Made by a program: the position numbers and the translations under genes. Source: Aerolutibacter ruishenii (GTDB lineage: Bacteria > Pseudomonadota > Gammaproteobacteria > Xanthomonadales > Xanthomonadaceae). From it: 64,000 bases of DNA. Where the stretch lies: assembly GCF_007830115.1 (NCBI RefSeq), contig NZ_VLKP01000014.1, forward strand, positions 1 to 64,000. Reading direction: 5' to 3'. The notes below the pieces were generated by a model. It saw only the letters and a list, made by a program, of their open reading frames with translations. It ran no database searches and had not been told where the DNA came from. Shown piece after piece: positions 35,515-47,181 of the stretch; position 1 is the stretch's first letter; each line of letters starts with the position of its first letter.

Positions 35515-37713
35515 ATGCTGCCGTATCGCAAAGCCCCTCTCGTGCTGGCATTGGGCGCCGCACTGGCCTTGACCCACCCCGTTGTTGCCCTGGCCCAGGA
35601 CGCCCCCGCCACGGAGGCTGACGGGGCGCCCCTGCCGGTGGACGGCGCGGACGCGCCTTCCGCCACCACGCTGGACCGCGTGGTGGTCACCGCCACCCGT
35701 GGCAGCAAGGCCATCGACAGGATTCCCGGCGCGGTGAGCGTGATCACCCGCACCGACCTGGACGAGCAGTTGCGCGTGGTCGAGGACCTGAGCGAAGTGC
35801 TGGCCACGCAGGTACCGGGCTACGCACCATCGCGCGGCAAGATGACCAGCTTTGGCGAATCGATGCGCGGGCGCACGCCGCTGGTCCTGTTCGACGGCAT
35901 CCCGCAGAGCAACCCGCTGCGCAACGGCGCGCGCGAAGGCTATTTCGCCGACCCGGCGGTGATCGAGCGGGTGGAAGTGGTCAGCGGTGCGTCGGCCGTG
36001 CAGGGCCTCGGCGCGACCGGCGGCATCATCAACTACATTTCGCGCACGCCGCGCACCGAGGGGACGCGGCACACCTTCGACCTGAAATACGGCACCCAGT
36101 TCGAAAGCGATGACGCATTCGAGAAGGGCGGCTACCTGCTGGAGCACAAGCAGGGCGCGTTCGATGCGCTGGGCTACATGGGCTGGGCCGCGCGCGGCGT
36201 GGGCGTGGACGGCGAGGGTCGCCGGCTCGGCATCGAGGGCACGCAGGGCGATACGCAGGACTCGATTGCGCGCGACGTGTTCATCAAGCTTGGCTACGAC
36301 TTCGCTGAGACCCAGCGCCTGCAACTGACCTACAACAAGTTCCGCATGGCGGGCGATGCCGACTGGCGCGCGGTCGCGGGTGACCGCGACGCCGGCATCC
36401 CGACCAGCGCCGAGCGTGGCATGCCGGTGGGCGAGCCGCCGCGCAACAAGGCGCGGACCGCGTCGCTGGAATGGTCGGACGCCGATCTGGCCGGGGGTGC
36501 CGCACTGGTGCAGGTGTACAAGCAGGACTTCGCGGCGACCTATGGCGCGGGCGCCTTTGCCAATTTCCAGGATGTGTCCATCGCACCGATCGGGACGCTG
36601 CTCGACCAGTCCGAGGTGGTCGCTGACAAGGCGGGCCTGCGCAGCAGTTGGGTGCGCCCCGGTTTCCTGGCCGATAGCCTGGAGCTGACCACCGGCCTGG
36701 ACTGGCTGTCGGATACCTCGTACCAGCAACTCGCGCTGACCGGCCGCCTGTGGGTGCCGGAACTGGAGTTCGAGAGCTGGGCGCCGTTCGCGCAGATGGA
36801 ATGGGAGCAGGGCCCGGTGACGGTGCGCGGCGGCGTGCGCCGCGAGCACGCCACGCTCAACGTGGATACCTACACCACGCTGGCCACGTACGGCAGCCGG
36901 GTGGTGGAAGGCGGCCAGCGTTCCTACACGCAGTGGGTCAAGAACCTCGGCGCGGTGTGGCGCTTCGCCGAGGGCTGGTCGGCCTTCGCGTCGTACAACG
37001 AGGGCTTTGGCCTGCCGGATGTCGGCCTGGTGCTGCGCGCGGTGAACCGGGATGGGCAGTCGGTCGACAAGCTCGTCGCGCTCGAGCCGGTCGTCACCGA
37101 CAACCGCGAGGTCGGGCTGACATGGGCCGGGGCACAGGGCAGCTTCACTTCGTCGTACTACGACTCGCGCAGTGAGCTGGGCAGCCAGGTGCGCGTGGAC
37201 CGTGTCACCGGACTGGGGTCGATCACCCGCACCCCGGTGCATGTGAAGGGCTTCGAGTTTGCCGGTGAGTGGCGTCCGCATGCGGACTGGCGCGTGTCGG
37301 GCACCTACGCCCGCACCCGTGGCAAAACCGCGGTGGGCGAGGGGTTGCCGCTTGATCTCGAGTTGGGTGCCCGTACCCAGGGTCCGGACAAGGCGTTGTT
37401 GGCCGTGCGCTGGACCCCGACCGAAGCGTTGAGCCTGCGCCTGCAGGGCGCGCGTTACCTGTCGCGCGACATCAACGAGGGGCGCAACACCGGCACCACC
37501 ATCTACGAGGAGCACTTCGAGGGCTACACGCTGGTGGACTTCGGTGCAGGCTGGGAAACGCGCGTGGGTGAGTTCTCGTTTGGCATCGAGAACCTGCTCG
37601 ATCGCCAGTATGTGGGCTATTACCCGCAATCGCAGCCCAACCCGGACGACCTGAACTACTTCGCCGGCCGTGGTCGCACGTTCACCGTCGGCTGGCGTCG
37701 CAGCTTCGACTGA
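35515..37713 (+). CDS. TonB-dependent siderophore-type receptor
   Basis: Outer-membrane gated transporter of 732 aa. It has a signal peptide (ALTHPVVALAQ), a TonB-box-like segment TLDRVVVTATRG, a plug domain (RIPGAVSVITR, VERVEVVSGASAVQGLGATGGIINYISR) and a 22-strand barrel ending in GRTFTVGWRRSFD with a C-terminal aromatic pattern. NLLDRQYVGYYPQS is typical of siderophore receptors. The Fur-like site upstream and the PepSY gene downstream support ferric-siderophore uptake. The specific siderophore is unknown. Confidence 0.93.
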   Translation: MLPYRKAPLVLALGAALALTHPVVALAQDAPATEADGAPLPVDGADAPSATTLDRVVVTATRGSKAIDRIPGAVSVITRTDLDEQLRVVEDLSEVLATQVPGYAPSRGKMTSFGESMRGRTPLVLFDGIPQSNPLRNGAREGYFADPAVIERVEVVSGASAVQGLGATGGIINYISRTPRTEGTRHTFDLKYGTQFESDDAFEKGGYLLEHKQGAFDALGYMGWAARGVGVDGEGRRLGIEGTQGDTQDSIARDVFIKLGYDFAETQRLQLTYNKFRMAGDADWRAVAGDRDAGIPTSAERGMPVGEPPRNKARTASLEWSDADLAGGAALVQVYKQDFAATYGAGAFANFQDVSIAPIGTLLDQSEVVADKAGLRSSWVRPGFLADSLELTTGLDWLSDTSYQQLALTGRLWVPELEFESWAPFAQMEWEQGPVTVRGGVRREHATLNVDTYTTLATYGSRVVEGGQRSYTQWVKNLGAVWRFAEGWSAFASYNEGFGLPDVGLVLRAVNRDGQSVDKLVALEPVVTDNREVGLTWAGAQGSFTSSYYDSRSELGSQVRVDRVTGLGSITRTPVHVKGFEFAGEWRPHADWRVSGTYARTRGKTAVGEGLPLDLELGARTQGPDKALLAVRWTPTEALSLRLQGARYLSRDINEGRNTGTTIYEEHFEGYTLVDFGAGWETRVGEFSFGIENLLDRQYVGYYPQSQPNPDDLNYFAGRGRTFTVGWRRSFD

Positions 37714-37721
37714 GTACCTAC

Positions 37722-38897
37722 GTGGGAAGGCGCGCGCACCTGGAGTGGCGTCCACTGGCGATGCGCCTGCATCGCTGGGTGGCGCTGGTGTTGGGCACCT
37801 GGTTCGCGCTGCTCGGCCTGACCGGGACGGTGCTGGTGTGGCACGGTGAACTGGACCGTGCGTTGAACCCGCAGTGGTTTGCACCACGTGCGGCGTGCGC
37901 CGACGTGGAGCGACCGGTGGTCGGGGCCTTGGCCGTGCTGGCGCGCGACGGAGACGGCGCGGTGGCGACGCAGGTGATGGCGCCTGCCGTACCCGGTGCG
38001 GCCCACGTGGTATGGAGCAAGACGGCCGATGGCGCGCGCCTCCAGCATTTCGTCGACGTGGGCTGCGACGCGTACCTGGGGCGGCGCGAATGGGGCGCCC
38101 TGCGCATGGATCGTGCGCATGCGGTGCCGGCGCTGTACGAGCTGCATCGTTCCCTGCTGTCGGGTGAGGTGGGGCACGCGCTGGTGGGCCTGGCCGGGCT
38201 GGCGCTGCTGTTCGTGGCGGTCAGTGGCGCGATGACGGCGTGGCCGCGACATGCCACGCGCGAGGCGTGGAAGCGCGCGCTGACGGTCAAACGTGGCGCG
38301 GCACCGCGCCGCCGCTATTACGACCTGCACCGGGCCGGTGGGCTGTGGCTGCTGGCGTTCCTGCTGTTGATGGCGGTGAGCGGCGCTTACCTGTGCTTCC
38401 CGAAGCAGGGCCGCGCGGTGGTGGCGGCGGTGCTGCCATCGCCGTCATCGCAGTCGCAATCGTCGCGGGGCGCCCCGACGAATTCGCAGCGCCCGTGCGG
38501 TCACGTTGATGGCCAGTTTTCGCCCGATGCGCTGGTCACCTGCGCCGAGCAGCTGTGGCCGTCCGCAACCTGGAGTCGCGTGGGCTTGCCAGCACGCGAC
38601 GGGGATCCATTCGAAGTCCGGCTGCTGCAGGCCGGTGAACCGCGCATGGATACCGGCGATACCCGGGTGCGCGTGCACGCCGATGGCCGCATCGCCGAAG
38701 TGCGTGATCCACTCAACGCGCCGGCGGGCGACACCCTGATCGCCTGGCTGTTTCCCCTGCACAGCGGCGAAGCACTGGGTATGGCGGGGCGCATGCTCTG
38801 GACCTTGTTCGGGTTGCTGCCGGGGTTGCTGTTCGCGACCGGCGCCTGGCTGTGGTGGCAACGGCGCCAGGCACGTTCGCGGCGTCCGGCACACTGA
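37722..38897 (+). CDS. PepSY-associated transmembrane protein (siderophore-reductase-like)
   Basis: Inner-membrane protein of 391 aa with helices at about residues 17-38, 150-172, 205-227 and 355-375. It shows the PepSY_TM pattern [43 protein letters not shown] and [10 protein letters not shown], with His residues that may bind heme. Related proteins next to siderophore receptors are thought to reduce imported ferric siderophores in the periplasm. The GTG at 37722 is eight bases after the receptor stop; an ATG at 37761 is an alternative. A Ser/Gln-rich periplasmic insert is seen around residue 245. Confidence 0.85.
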   Translation: MGRRAHLEWRPLAMRLHRWVALVLGTWFALLGLTGTVLVWHGELDRALNPQWFAPRAACADVERPVVGALAVLARDGDGAVATQVMAPAVPGAAHVVWSKTADGARLQHFVDVGCDAYLGRREWGALRMDRAHAVPALYELHRSLLSGEVGHALVGLAGLALLFVAVSGAMTAWPRHATREAWKRALTVKRGAAPRRRYYDLHRAGGLWLLAFLLLMAVSGAYLCFPKQGRAVVAAVLPSPSSQSQSSRGAPTNSQRPCGHVDGQFSPDALVTCAEQLWPSATWSRVGLPARDGDPFEVRLLQAGEPRMDTGDTRVRVHADGRIAEVRDPLNAPAGDTLIAWLFPLHSGEALGMAGRMLWTLFGLLPGLLFATGAWLWWQRRQARSRRPAH

Positions 38898-39127
38898 CGC
38901 CATGCGCGGTGGCGGCGCTTCGCCGGCGAGGCAGGTGCCAGCGTCGTCCGCGGCATTGCCATCGCGATGGGGCGCCCGCGCGGCAGGGGACGACTGCAAG
39001 CGGTAGCGTACCAGAGCGTTTCATGGCGGAGGTTGTGCGGGGCAAGCGCCCGGCTACACTGCCAAGGTCTTGCGATTGCCGGCGACGGGCCGCATATCGC
39101 CTGCCCAATATCCCCAACGAGGTGTCC

Positions 39128-40504
39128 GTGTCCGGTCCGAGTCAGGTCAAGGATGTCCCCATCGGCACCGGTGCCGACGGCCGCGCCCAGCTCATCGATT
39201 ACCTCGCCAGCGGCGTGCGCCCGCCCGAGGACTGGAAGATCGGCACCGAGCACGAGAAGTTCGGCTTCCGCACCGACGACCTGCGTCCGCCCACGTTCGA
39301 CGGCGAACGCGGCATCGAGGCGTTGCTCAAGGGCCTGGTCCGCTTCGGCTGGGAGCCGGTGGAGGAGCACGGCCGGGTCATCGCCCTGGTCCGAGATGGC
39401 GCGTCGGTGTCGCTGGAGCCGGCCGGGCAGCTGGAGCTGTCGGGTGCGCCGCTGGCCAACCTGCACGAGACCTGCTGCGAAACCTCCACCCATTTGCAGG
39501 AGGTGCGCGCGGTGGCCGAGCCGATGGGGCTGGGCTTCCTGGGCATGGGCTTCCAGCCCAAGTGGCGGCGCGATGAGATGCCATGGATGCCCAAGGGCCG
39601 CTACAAGATCATGCGCGAGTACATGCCCAAGGTCGGCTCGCTCGGCCTGGACATGATGACCCGCACCAGCACCGTGCAGGTCAACCTCGACGTCGGTTCC
39701 GAGGCCGACATGGTGAAGAAGTTCCGCGTGTCGCTGGCGCTGCAGCCGATCGCCACCGCGCTGTTCGCCGATTCACCGTTCACCGAGGGCCGGCCCAACG
39801 GTTACCTGAGCTACCGCTCGCACATCTGGACCGATACCGACAACGACCGCACCGGCCTGCTTGACTTCGTGTTCGAGGACGGCTTCGGCTACGAGCGCTA
39901 CACCGATTACCTGCTCGACGTGCCGATGTACTTCGTCTACCGCGATGGCCAGTACATCGATGCCTCGGGCCAGTCGTTCCGCGATTACATGGATGGCCGC
40001 CTGCCGGCGTTCCCGGGGCATCGGCCCACGCTGCAGGACTGGGCCGATCACAGCACCACCGCCTTCCCCGAGGTGCGGCTGAAGAAGTACCTGGAAATGC
40101 GCGGTGCCGACTCCGGCCCGTGGAACCGCATCTGCGCGTTGCCGGCGTTCTGGGTGGGCCTGCTGTACGACGATGCCGCGCTGGATGCAGCCTGGGACCT
40201 GGTCAAGGACTTCAGCCTGGCCGAGCGCCATGCGCTGCGTGACGGCGTGCCGCGGCACGCGCTCAAGTTGCCGTTCCGCGATGGCACCGTGCTCGACCTG
40301 GCACGCCGCGCGCTGGAGATCTCGGCGCATGGCCTGGCCCGGCGCGCGTGCCGGAACCGCAACGGCGCGGACGAGTCGATCTACCTCGAGCCGCTGATGG
40401 AGTTCGTCGACGCCGGCATCACCCCGGCCGAGCGCAAGCTGGCGCTGTTCCACGGCGAGTGGCAGGGCGACATCGACCGGGTGTTCCGCGCGTTCGCGTA
40501 CTGA
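39128..40504 (+). CDS. gshA: Glutamate-cysteine ligase (plant/proteobacterial type)
   Basis: First and limiting step of glutathione synthesis. The 458-aa protein belongs to the class shared by plants and many proteobacteria, not the E. coli class. Seen features are [12 protein letters not shown] near the N-terminus, [38 protein letters not shown] and [10 protein letters not shown]. The GTG at 39128 is chosen because CGAGG lies just upstream and the family begins here; the GTG at 39122 would add two residues. The glutathione-dependent frmA/fghA genes lie 3 kb downstream. Confidence 0.93.
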   Translation: MSGPSQVKDVPIGTGADGRAQLIDYLASGVRPPEDWKIGTEHEKFGFRTDDLRPPTFDGERGIEALLKGLVRFGWEPVEEHGRVIALVRDGASVSLEPAGQLELSGAPLANLHETCCETSTHLQEVRAVAEPMGLGFLGMGFQPKWRRDEMPWMPKGRYKIMREYMPKVGSLGLDMMTRTSTVQVNLDVGSEADMVKKFRVSLALQPIATALFADSPFTEGRPNGYLSYRSHIWTDTDNDRTGLLDFVFEDGFGYERYTDYLLDVPMYFVYRDGQYIDASGQSFRDYMDGRLPAFPGHRPTLQDWADHSTTAFPEVRLKKYLEMRGADSGPWNRICALPAFWVGLLYDDAALDAAWDLVKDFSLAERHALRDGVPRHALKLPFRDGTVLDLARRALEISAHGLARRACRNRNGADESIYLEPLMEFVDAGITPAERKLALFHGEWQGDIDRVFRAFAY

Positions 40505-40508
40505 CGGA

Positions 40509-40601
40509 TTGGCGCGGGTACGGCGCCAACCACCGGCAGTGCGTGCGTGACGCGAGTGCCTGTCCTCGATGCGCATTGCCGGCCCGGGTGGTAGCCGGCA
40601 A
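40509..40601. other. Two perfect small inverted repeats after gshA
   Basis: TTGGCGC/GCGCCAA (40509-40515 with 40523-40529) and TTGCCGGC/GCCGGCAA (40576-40583 with 40594-40601) lie in the 223-bp gap before ppc. Neither is followed by a T-tract on the plus strand, so termination is not clear. No gene is seen in the gap. Confidence 0.35.
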
Positions 40602-40727
40602 AGGCGCGGTGCCGAACGCGGCGATGATGGCCGCGCCATGCGGTCGGAAGTTGCAGCCGATACTGTTGCGCCACGCGCGCGTGGCTGGGGCCACAATGCA
40701 GGGACTTCCCCGATAGCCGGCCTCCCC

Positions 40728-43484
40728 GTGCCCCTGCCCCCTGCTGCCACCCTCGCCGACGAACCGCTGCGCACCGTGGCCTTCGCCCCCACCGACGGGC
40801 TGCTGCGCGAAGACGTGAAAGCGCTCGGGGGCCTGGTCGGCGAGATCCTGGCCGAACAGTGTGGGCAGGACTTCCTGGACGAAGTGGAGGCATTGCGCCG
40901 CAGCGCGATCCGGCGCCGCGAGCAGCAGGCACCCGTGGCCGAACTGGCCGAGGCCCTGGCCGGTATCGAAACCCGGCACGCGGCGGATCTGGTGCGCGCG
41001 TTCGCCACCTATTTCCAGGCGGTGAACCTGGCCGAGCGCGTGCACCGCATCCGCCGCCGCCGCGACCATGAGCGCAGCGGCGACGGGGCGCAACCCGGCG
41101 GCCTGTTGGCCGTGCTGGGCGAACTGGCGCGCGAAGGCGTCGGCGTGGAGGAGGTGGCAGCGCTGTTGCCGCGGCTGCGGATCGAGCCGGTGTTCACCGC
41201 GCACCCCACCGAGGCCGTGCGCCGTGTGCTGCTGGAGAAGGAGCGCGTGATCGTGCGTTGCCTGATCGACGACGTCGATCGCGGGCGCACGCCGGTGGAA
41301 CGCCGCGTGGACCGCGAACGCATCCGGATGGCGCTGGCCGCCAGCTGGCAGACCGCCGAGGCGCCGCCGGTGAAGCCGAGCGTCACCGACGAGTTCGAGC
41401 ACGTCAGCTACTACCTGTCCGAGGTGCTGTACCGGGTGCTGCCGGTGTATTGCGAAGTGTTCGAAGAGGCGTTGCGCGCGCATTTCCCCGGCGCGCCGCC
41501 GCTGCCGCCAGTACTGGGCTTCGGCACCTGGGTGGGGGGCGACATGGACGGCAACCCCAACGTGGGCGCGGGCACGATTGCCGCCACGCTCGACGGGCAG
41601 CGTGCGCTGGTGCTGGCGGCGTACCGCCGCGACCTGGCCGCCCTGGCCGAGACGCTCAGCCAGTCGCTGTCGCGGGTCACGGTGTCGGATGCGGTGGTGC
41701 GGCAGGTGGCGGCCTACCGAACGCTGCTGCCCACTGGCGCCGCCAAACTGCACCCGCGCCATGCGGACATGCCGTACCGCAACCTGCTCACGCTGATGAG
41801 CGAGCGGTTGTGGGCCAACTCGCACCATGACCGCGAGGGTTATCCGGACGCGGAGACGTTGCTGGCCGACCTGGACCTGATTGCCGACAGCCTGCGCGCG
41901 CATGGCGGTATACATGCCGGTGCGCACGCGGTGCAGCGCGTGCGCCGGCGCGTCGAATGCTTCGGCTTCCACCTGGCCACGCTGGACCTGCGGCAGGATT
42001 CCGGCACCCACGATGCCGCGCTGGCCGCGCTGCTGGATGACGACGGCTGGAGTGCGCGCACGCCCGGGGAGCGGGCGCTGCGCCTGCATGCACTGCTGGG
42101 AACCTCGTCGCCAAAGGTGCCGAATCCCGATGCCGCGGCCGCAGCCGATACCCTGGCGGTGTTCCGCACCGTGGCCGCGCTGCGGCCGCGCTACGGCGCC
42201 CGCGCCTTCGGCCCCTACATCATCAGCATGAGCCGCACTGCGGCCGACGCGTTGGCCGTGCTGGCTTTGGCGCGGGTGGCCGAATGCGTGGACGCGGCGG
42301 GCAACGTGCCGCTGGACGTGGCCCCGCTGTTCGAGACCGTGGACGACCTGGACGCGTCGGAGGCCACCCTGCGCGCGCTGTTTGCCGATCCGGTGTATCG
42401 CGCGCACCTGGCCGCGCGCGACAACCGCCAGCTGGTCATGCTGGGCTATTCCGACAGCGCCAAGGACGGTGGGGCCGTGGCATCGCGCTGGGCGCTGCAA
42501 CAGACGCAGATCGCCCTGACCCAGCTGGCACGCGACAGCGGTGTGCACATCGCGTTCTTCCATGGGCGGGGCGGCTCGGTCAGCCGGGGCGGCGGCAAGA
42601 CCGAGCGCGCGGTGATCGCCGCGCCGCGCGGTTCGGTGGACGGCTACCTGCGCCTGACCGAACAGGGCGAAGTGATCCACCGCAGGTACGGCATCCGTGC
42701 GCTGGCGTTGCGCAACCTGGAGCAGGCGACCGGGGGCGTGCTGCGCGCGACGTTGCGGCCACGGCCACCAGAACCGCGGGAAGGCGCGTGGCGGGCGATA
42801 GCCGCGGAACTGGCCCGGGATTCGCGTGCGCACTACCGCGCGCTGGCGCACGACGATGCGCTGTTCCCGGCGTACTTCCGCGCCGCGACGCCGATCGACG
42901 TGATCGAGCGGCTGCGCATCGGCTCGCGCCCCAGCAAGCGCGCGGGCAGCGGCGACATCGGTTCGCTGCGGGCCATTCCCTGGGTATTCGCCTGGTCGCA
43001 GAACCGCGCGGGCTTGACCGCGTGGTACGGCGTGGGCACCGCGCTGGAGCGCGCGCTGGCCCGCCACGGCCGCGAAGCACTGATGGAGATGGCGCGAGAC
43101 TGGCCGTTCTTTGGCACGCTGGTGGACGACATGGAGATGGTGCTGGCCAAGTCCGACCCGGACATCTTCGAGCGCTATTCGCGGTTGGCGCGGGAGTTGC
43201 CCGAGGGTGACCTGCATGCCCGTTTCCACCCCGGCATCGCCGCCGAGTTCGAACGCACGCGGGTGGCCGTGCTGGCCATCAAGAATGAGGGCGAACTGCT
43301 CAACGGCGACCAGCGGCTGCAGCAGTCGATCCGGCTGCGCAATCCCTACGTCGACCCGATCAGCCTGCTGCAGGTGGAACTGCTGGCACGCTGGCGTGCG
43401 GCGGGTCGCGCGGAAGACGACCTGTTCAACGCGCTGGTCGCCACGGTCAACGGGATTGCCGCCGGGGTGCAGAACACCGGCTGA
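40728..43484 (+). CDS. ppc: Phosphoenolpyruvate carboxylase
   Basis: Replenishes the TCA cycle by carboxylating PEP to oxaloacetate. The protein is about 918 aa. Signatures are [12 protein letters not shown] (catalytic His), [24 protein letters not shown] (active-site Lys), [13 protein letters not shown] and the C-terminal IAAGVQNTG, whose Asn is part of the allosteric aspartate site. The GTG at 40728 is a tentative start; the frame is open upstream with an ATG at 40638, but those codons do not look like the enzyme. frmR follows after 49 bp. Confidence 0.96.
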   Translation: MPLPPAATLADEPLRTVAFAPTDGLLREDVKALGGLVGEILAEQCGQDFLDEVEALRRSAIRRREQQAPVAELAEALAGIETRHAADLVRAFATYFQAVNLAERVHRIRRRRDHERSGDGAQPGGLLAVLGELAREGVGVEEVAALLPRLRIEPVFTAHPTEAVRRVLLEKERVIVRCLIDDVDRGRTPVERRVDRERIRMALAASWQTAEAPPVKPSVTDEFEHVSYYLSEVLYRVLPVYCEVFEEALRAHFPGAPPLPPVLGFGTWVGGDMDGNPNVGAGTIAATLDGQRALVLAAYRRDLAALAETLSQSLSRVTVSDAVVRQVAAYRTLLPTGAAKLHPRHADMPYRNLLTLMSERLWANSHHDREGYPDAETLLADLDLIADSLRAHGGIHAGAHAVQRVRRRVECFGFHLATLDLRQDSGTHDAALAALLDDDGWSARTPGERALRLHALLGTSSPKVPNPDAAAAADTLAVFRTVAALRPRYGARAFGPYIISMSRTAADALAVLALARVAECVDAAGNVPLDVAPLFETVDDLDASEATLRALFADPVYRAHLAARDNRQLVMLGYSDSAKDGGAVASRWALQQTQIALTQLARDSGVHIAFFHGRGGSVSRGGGKTERAVIAAPRGSVDGYLRLTEQGEVIHRRYGIRALALRNLEQATGGVLRATLRPRPPEPREGAWRAIAAELARDSRAHYRALAHDDALFPAYFRAATPIDVIERLRIGSRPSKRAGSGDIGSLRAIPWVFAWSQNRAGLTAWYGVGTALERALARHGREALMEMARDWPFFGTLVDDMEMVLAKSDPDIFERYSRLARELPEGDLHARFHPGIAAEFERTRVAVLAIKNEGELLNGDQRLQQSIRLRNPYVDPISLLQVELLARWRAAGRAEDDLFNALVATVNGIAAGVQNTG

Positions 43485-44954
<1,470 letters not shown>

Positions 44955-44996
44955 ACCAGTGACGCCGGGTGCGATGGCGCATCCGGCGCGGGAGCC

Positions 44997-45836
44997 ATGA
45001 CCATGCAACGTATCGAACGGCACGCGTGCTTCGGCGGCTGGCAGGAGGTGTGGCGGCACGCGTCGACTACGCTGGGCTGCGCCATGAACGTGGGCGTGTA
45101 CCTGCCACCGCAGGCGGCGGACGGACCGTGCCCGGTGCTGTACTGGCTGTCCGGCCTGACCTGCACCGAGCAGAACTTCATCACCAAGGCGGGCGCGCAG
45201 CGCTACGCGGCCGAGCACGGGCTGATCCTGATCGCGCCCGATACCAGTCCGCGTGGCGACGGCGTGCCCGATGCGGAGGGCTATGACCTGGGCGTGGGCG
45301 CCGGCTTCTATCTCAATGCCACGCAGGCGCCGTGGGCCACGCACTACCGCATGCACGATTACGTGGTCCACGAGTTGCCCGCGCTTGTCGAGGCGCATTT
45401 CCCCGCCAGCGACGCGCGTGCCATCAGCGGGCATTCGATGGGTGGACACGGCGCGCTGGTGCTGGCGTTGCGCAACCCCGGGCGCTACCGCAGCGTGTCC
45501 GCGTTCGCGCCGATCGTGGCGCCGTCGCAGGTGCCATGGGGGCGCAAGGCGTTTACCGCGTACCTGGGTGTGGACGAAGCGGCGTGGCTGGAGTGGGATG
45601 CCTGTGCGCTGGTCGCGCAAGCGCGCGAACGACTGCCGTTGCGCGTGGACCAGGGCGAGGCCGATGATTTCCTGCAGGAGCAGTTGCAGCCATGGCGGTT
45701 GCAGGCGGCATGCGAGGCCGCGGGGTATCCGCTGCAGCTGGGGATGCATCCGGGCAGCGACCACAGCTATTACTTCATCGCCAGTCTGATCGGTGCGCAC
45801 ATCGCGTGGCATGCGGCGTCACTGGGCGGCAAGTGA
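44997..45836 (+). CDS. fghA: S-formylglutathione hydrolase
   Basis: Esterase-D-type alpha/beta hydrolase of 279 aa that splits S-formylglutathione to formate and glutathione, completing formaldehyde detoxification. Seen features are [14 protein letters not shown] near residue 50, the nucleophile elbow [11 protein letters not shown] and the His region [11 protein letters not shown]. The ATG at 44997 is 42 bp after frmA. A second ATG two codons on is possible. Confidence 0.96.
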   Translation: MTMQRIERHACFGGWQEVWRHASTTLGCAMNVGVYLPPQAADGPCPVLYWLSGLTCTEQNFITKAGAQRYAAEHGLILIAPDTSPRGDGVPDAEGYDLGVGAGFYLNATQAPWATHYRMHDYVVHELPALVEAHFPASDARAISGHSMGGHGALVLALRNPGRYRSVSAFAPIVAPSQVPWGRKAFTAYLGVDEAAWLEWDACALVAQARERLPLRVDQGEADDFLQEQLQPWRLQAACEAAGYPLQLGMHPGSDHSYYFIASLIGAHIAWHAASLGGK

Positions 45837-45926
45837 CACCCATCATGGCCGGCCCCCCCGAAGTCCCGCGTTAACTGCAATGCCGGCGTTTCAGGGGCGC
45901 CCGTGCCAACCTGATGGGTAGCGCGC

Positions 45927-46643
45927 ATGACGACATTGCCGGTGATGGCCATAGCCAGCGACCGACTTTGGAGGGCACGACTGGAGCGGATACTGACCGT
46001 CCGGGGCGATATTTCGTGGCTGGGCGCTTACGGACCGGGGGAGGTCCAAGGCGAAGAGCAACCCGCGCTGTTGCTGGTGGATGGTGACGACCCTCGGGTC
46101 GAACGCGAGATCCGCGCCTGGCGCGTGGCGCTTCCGCAGCGGTTGTACTTCTACCGGTCGCCCACCGTGGCGGCCCTGCATGACTGCGTGCGCAGCGGTG
46201 CCAGCGGCTGCCTTGGCAAGGATGCATCGCCGGAAGTCGTACTTCGCGCGTTGCGGGCGGTGGTCGCTGGCCTGTTTGCGGTGGAGCCCGTGCTGATGCT
46301 GCGCGCGGTACTGACGTCCTGGCACCAGCCGTCACGGCTGGACGGCAGCGCCTGGAGCGACGAACCCATGCCGGCCTGCCTGGCGCAACTGACCCAACGC
46401 CAACGCGAGATCGTGGAATGGGCAGCGCAAGGCCTGAGCAACAAGCAGATCGCCCGCAACCTGGGCATCAGTCCGGAAACCGTGAAGACCCACCTGCACC
46501 ACGCCTTCGAGCGCGCGGGCGTGAGCGGACGGGTCGCCCTGTCGGCGGCGCAGTGGTCGCGCCAGCATCCCCCCGCAAGAGACCCGGAAGAAACCCTGGA
46601 CCAGGGCGCCGGTGCAGGCGCCGCGCAGCCTTACGGCCAATGA
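45927..46643 (+). CDS. LuxR-family response-regulator-like transcription factor
   Basis: The 238-aa protein has an N-terminal receiver-like domain (LLLVDGDD with a possible phospho-Asp, and CLGKDASPEVVLRALRAVVAG with the conserved Lys) and a C-terminal LuxR/GerE helix-turn-helix (LTQRQREIVEWAAQGLSNKQ, followed by IARNLGISPETVKTHL). The receiver part is short and degenerate, so phosphorylation is uncertain. No histidine kinase is nearby. It lies 90 bp after fghA; whether it belongs with the formaldehyde genes is unknown. Its tail is Gly/Ala/Gln-rich. Confidence 0.85.
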   Translation: MTTLPVMAIASDRLWRARLERILTVRGDISWLGAYGPGEVQGEEQPALLLVDGDDPRVEREIRAWRVALPQRLYFYRSPTVAALHDCVRSGASGCLGKDASPEVVLRALRAVVAGLFAVEPVLMLRAVLTSWHQPSRLDGSAWSDEPMPACLAQLTQRQREIVEWAAQGLSNKQIARNLGISPETVKTHLHHAFERAGVSGRVALSAAQWSRQHPPARDPEETLDQGAGAGAAQPYGQ

Positions 46644-46674
46644 GCGCCTGATGCCGGTCGGCCCCCGCCAAGCC

Positions 46675-47019
46675 TCATGCCGCGGTGACGTCGCGCAGTT
46701 CCCAGTGGCCACCGGCCAACAGTCTCAACCGGTGCTTGAGCACGGTCCCCGGGATGGCCGAGGTCACCACCAGGTTCACGTGCAGGTCCTGCTGCTGGCC
46801 CTCGACAGTCGCACCAGGGTCGGTGGCACCCAGCGCGGGATCCACCTCGTCGGGATCGTCCTGCACCAGACGCCAGCGTTCGAACAGGTCGTCGGTGCGC
46901 AGCGCGGCCTGCAGTTGCTCCGCAAATCCCTCGGCGCCCACGGCAGTGAAGGTGAAACGGGCGTCCTGGCCGCGTGCGCGGCTGGCATCGGGCAGGGTGA
47001 TGTAGTACCTGGCAACCAT
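46675..47019 (-). CDS. Hypothetical protein (114 aa)
   Basis: I do not recognise a named family. The protein begins MVARYYITLPDASRARG and is acidic, soluble and without a signal peptide. The pattern of Phe, Leu and Trp and the segments RFTFTAVGAEGFAEQLQ and KHRLRLLAGGHWELRDV look like a compact alpha/beta domain. The start at 47019 is supported by AAGGAA upstream on the minus strand. It is convergent with the LuxR-type gene. Confidence 0.65.
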   Translation of the reverse strand: MVARYYITLPDASRARGQDARFTFTAVGAEGFAEQLQAALRTDDLFERWRLVQDDPDEVDPALGATDPGATVEGQQQDLHVNLVVTSAIPGTVLKHRLRLLAGGHWELRDVTAA

Positions 47020-47139
47020 CGTGTGCGTTCCTTGTCGTCGTGGATTCAGGCTAGCGGGGCGCGCATCGTCGCCACGTGAACGGACGATGCGTGTTGCGCA
47101 AGTCAGGCATGTTGCAACGCGATGCCTGCCGTGCGGGAC

Positions 47140-47168
47140 GATCCCGGGTGGGTGCTCCACCCGGGATC
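47140..47168. other. Perfect 12-bp stem-loop before the amidohydrolase stop
   Basis: Arms 47140-47151 and 47157-47168 pair perfectly around the loop GTGCT. The stem starts 14 bp beyond the amidohydrolase stop codon (on the minus strand) and may terminate that gene, but no T-tract follows. Confidence 0.5.
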
Positions 47169-47181
47169 CGCGTCTGGCACC

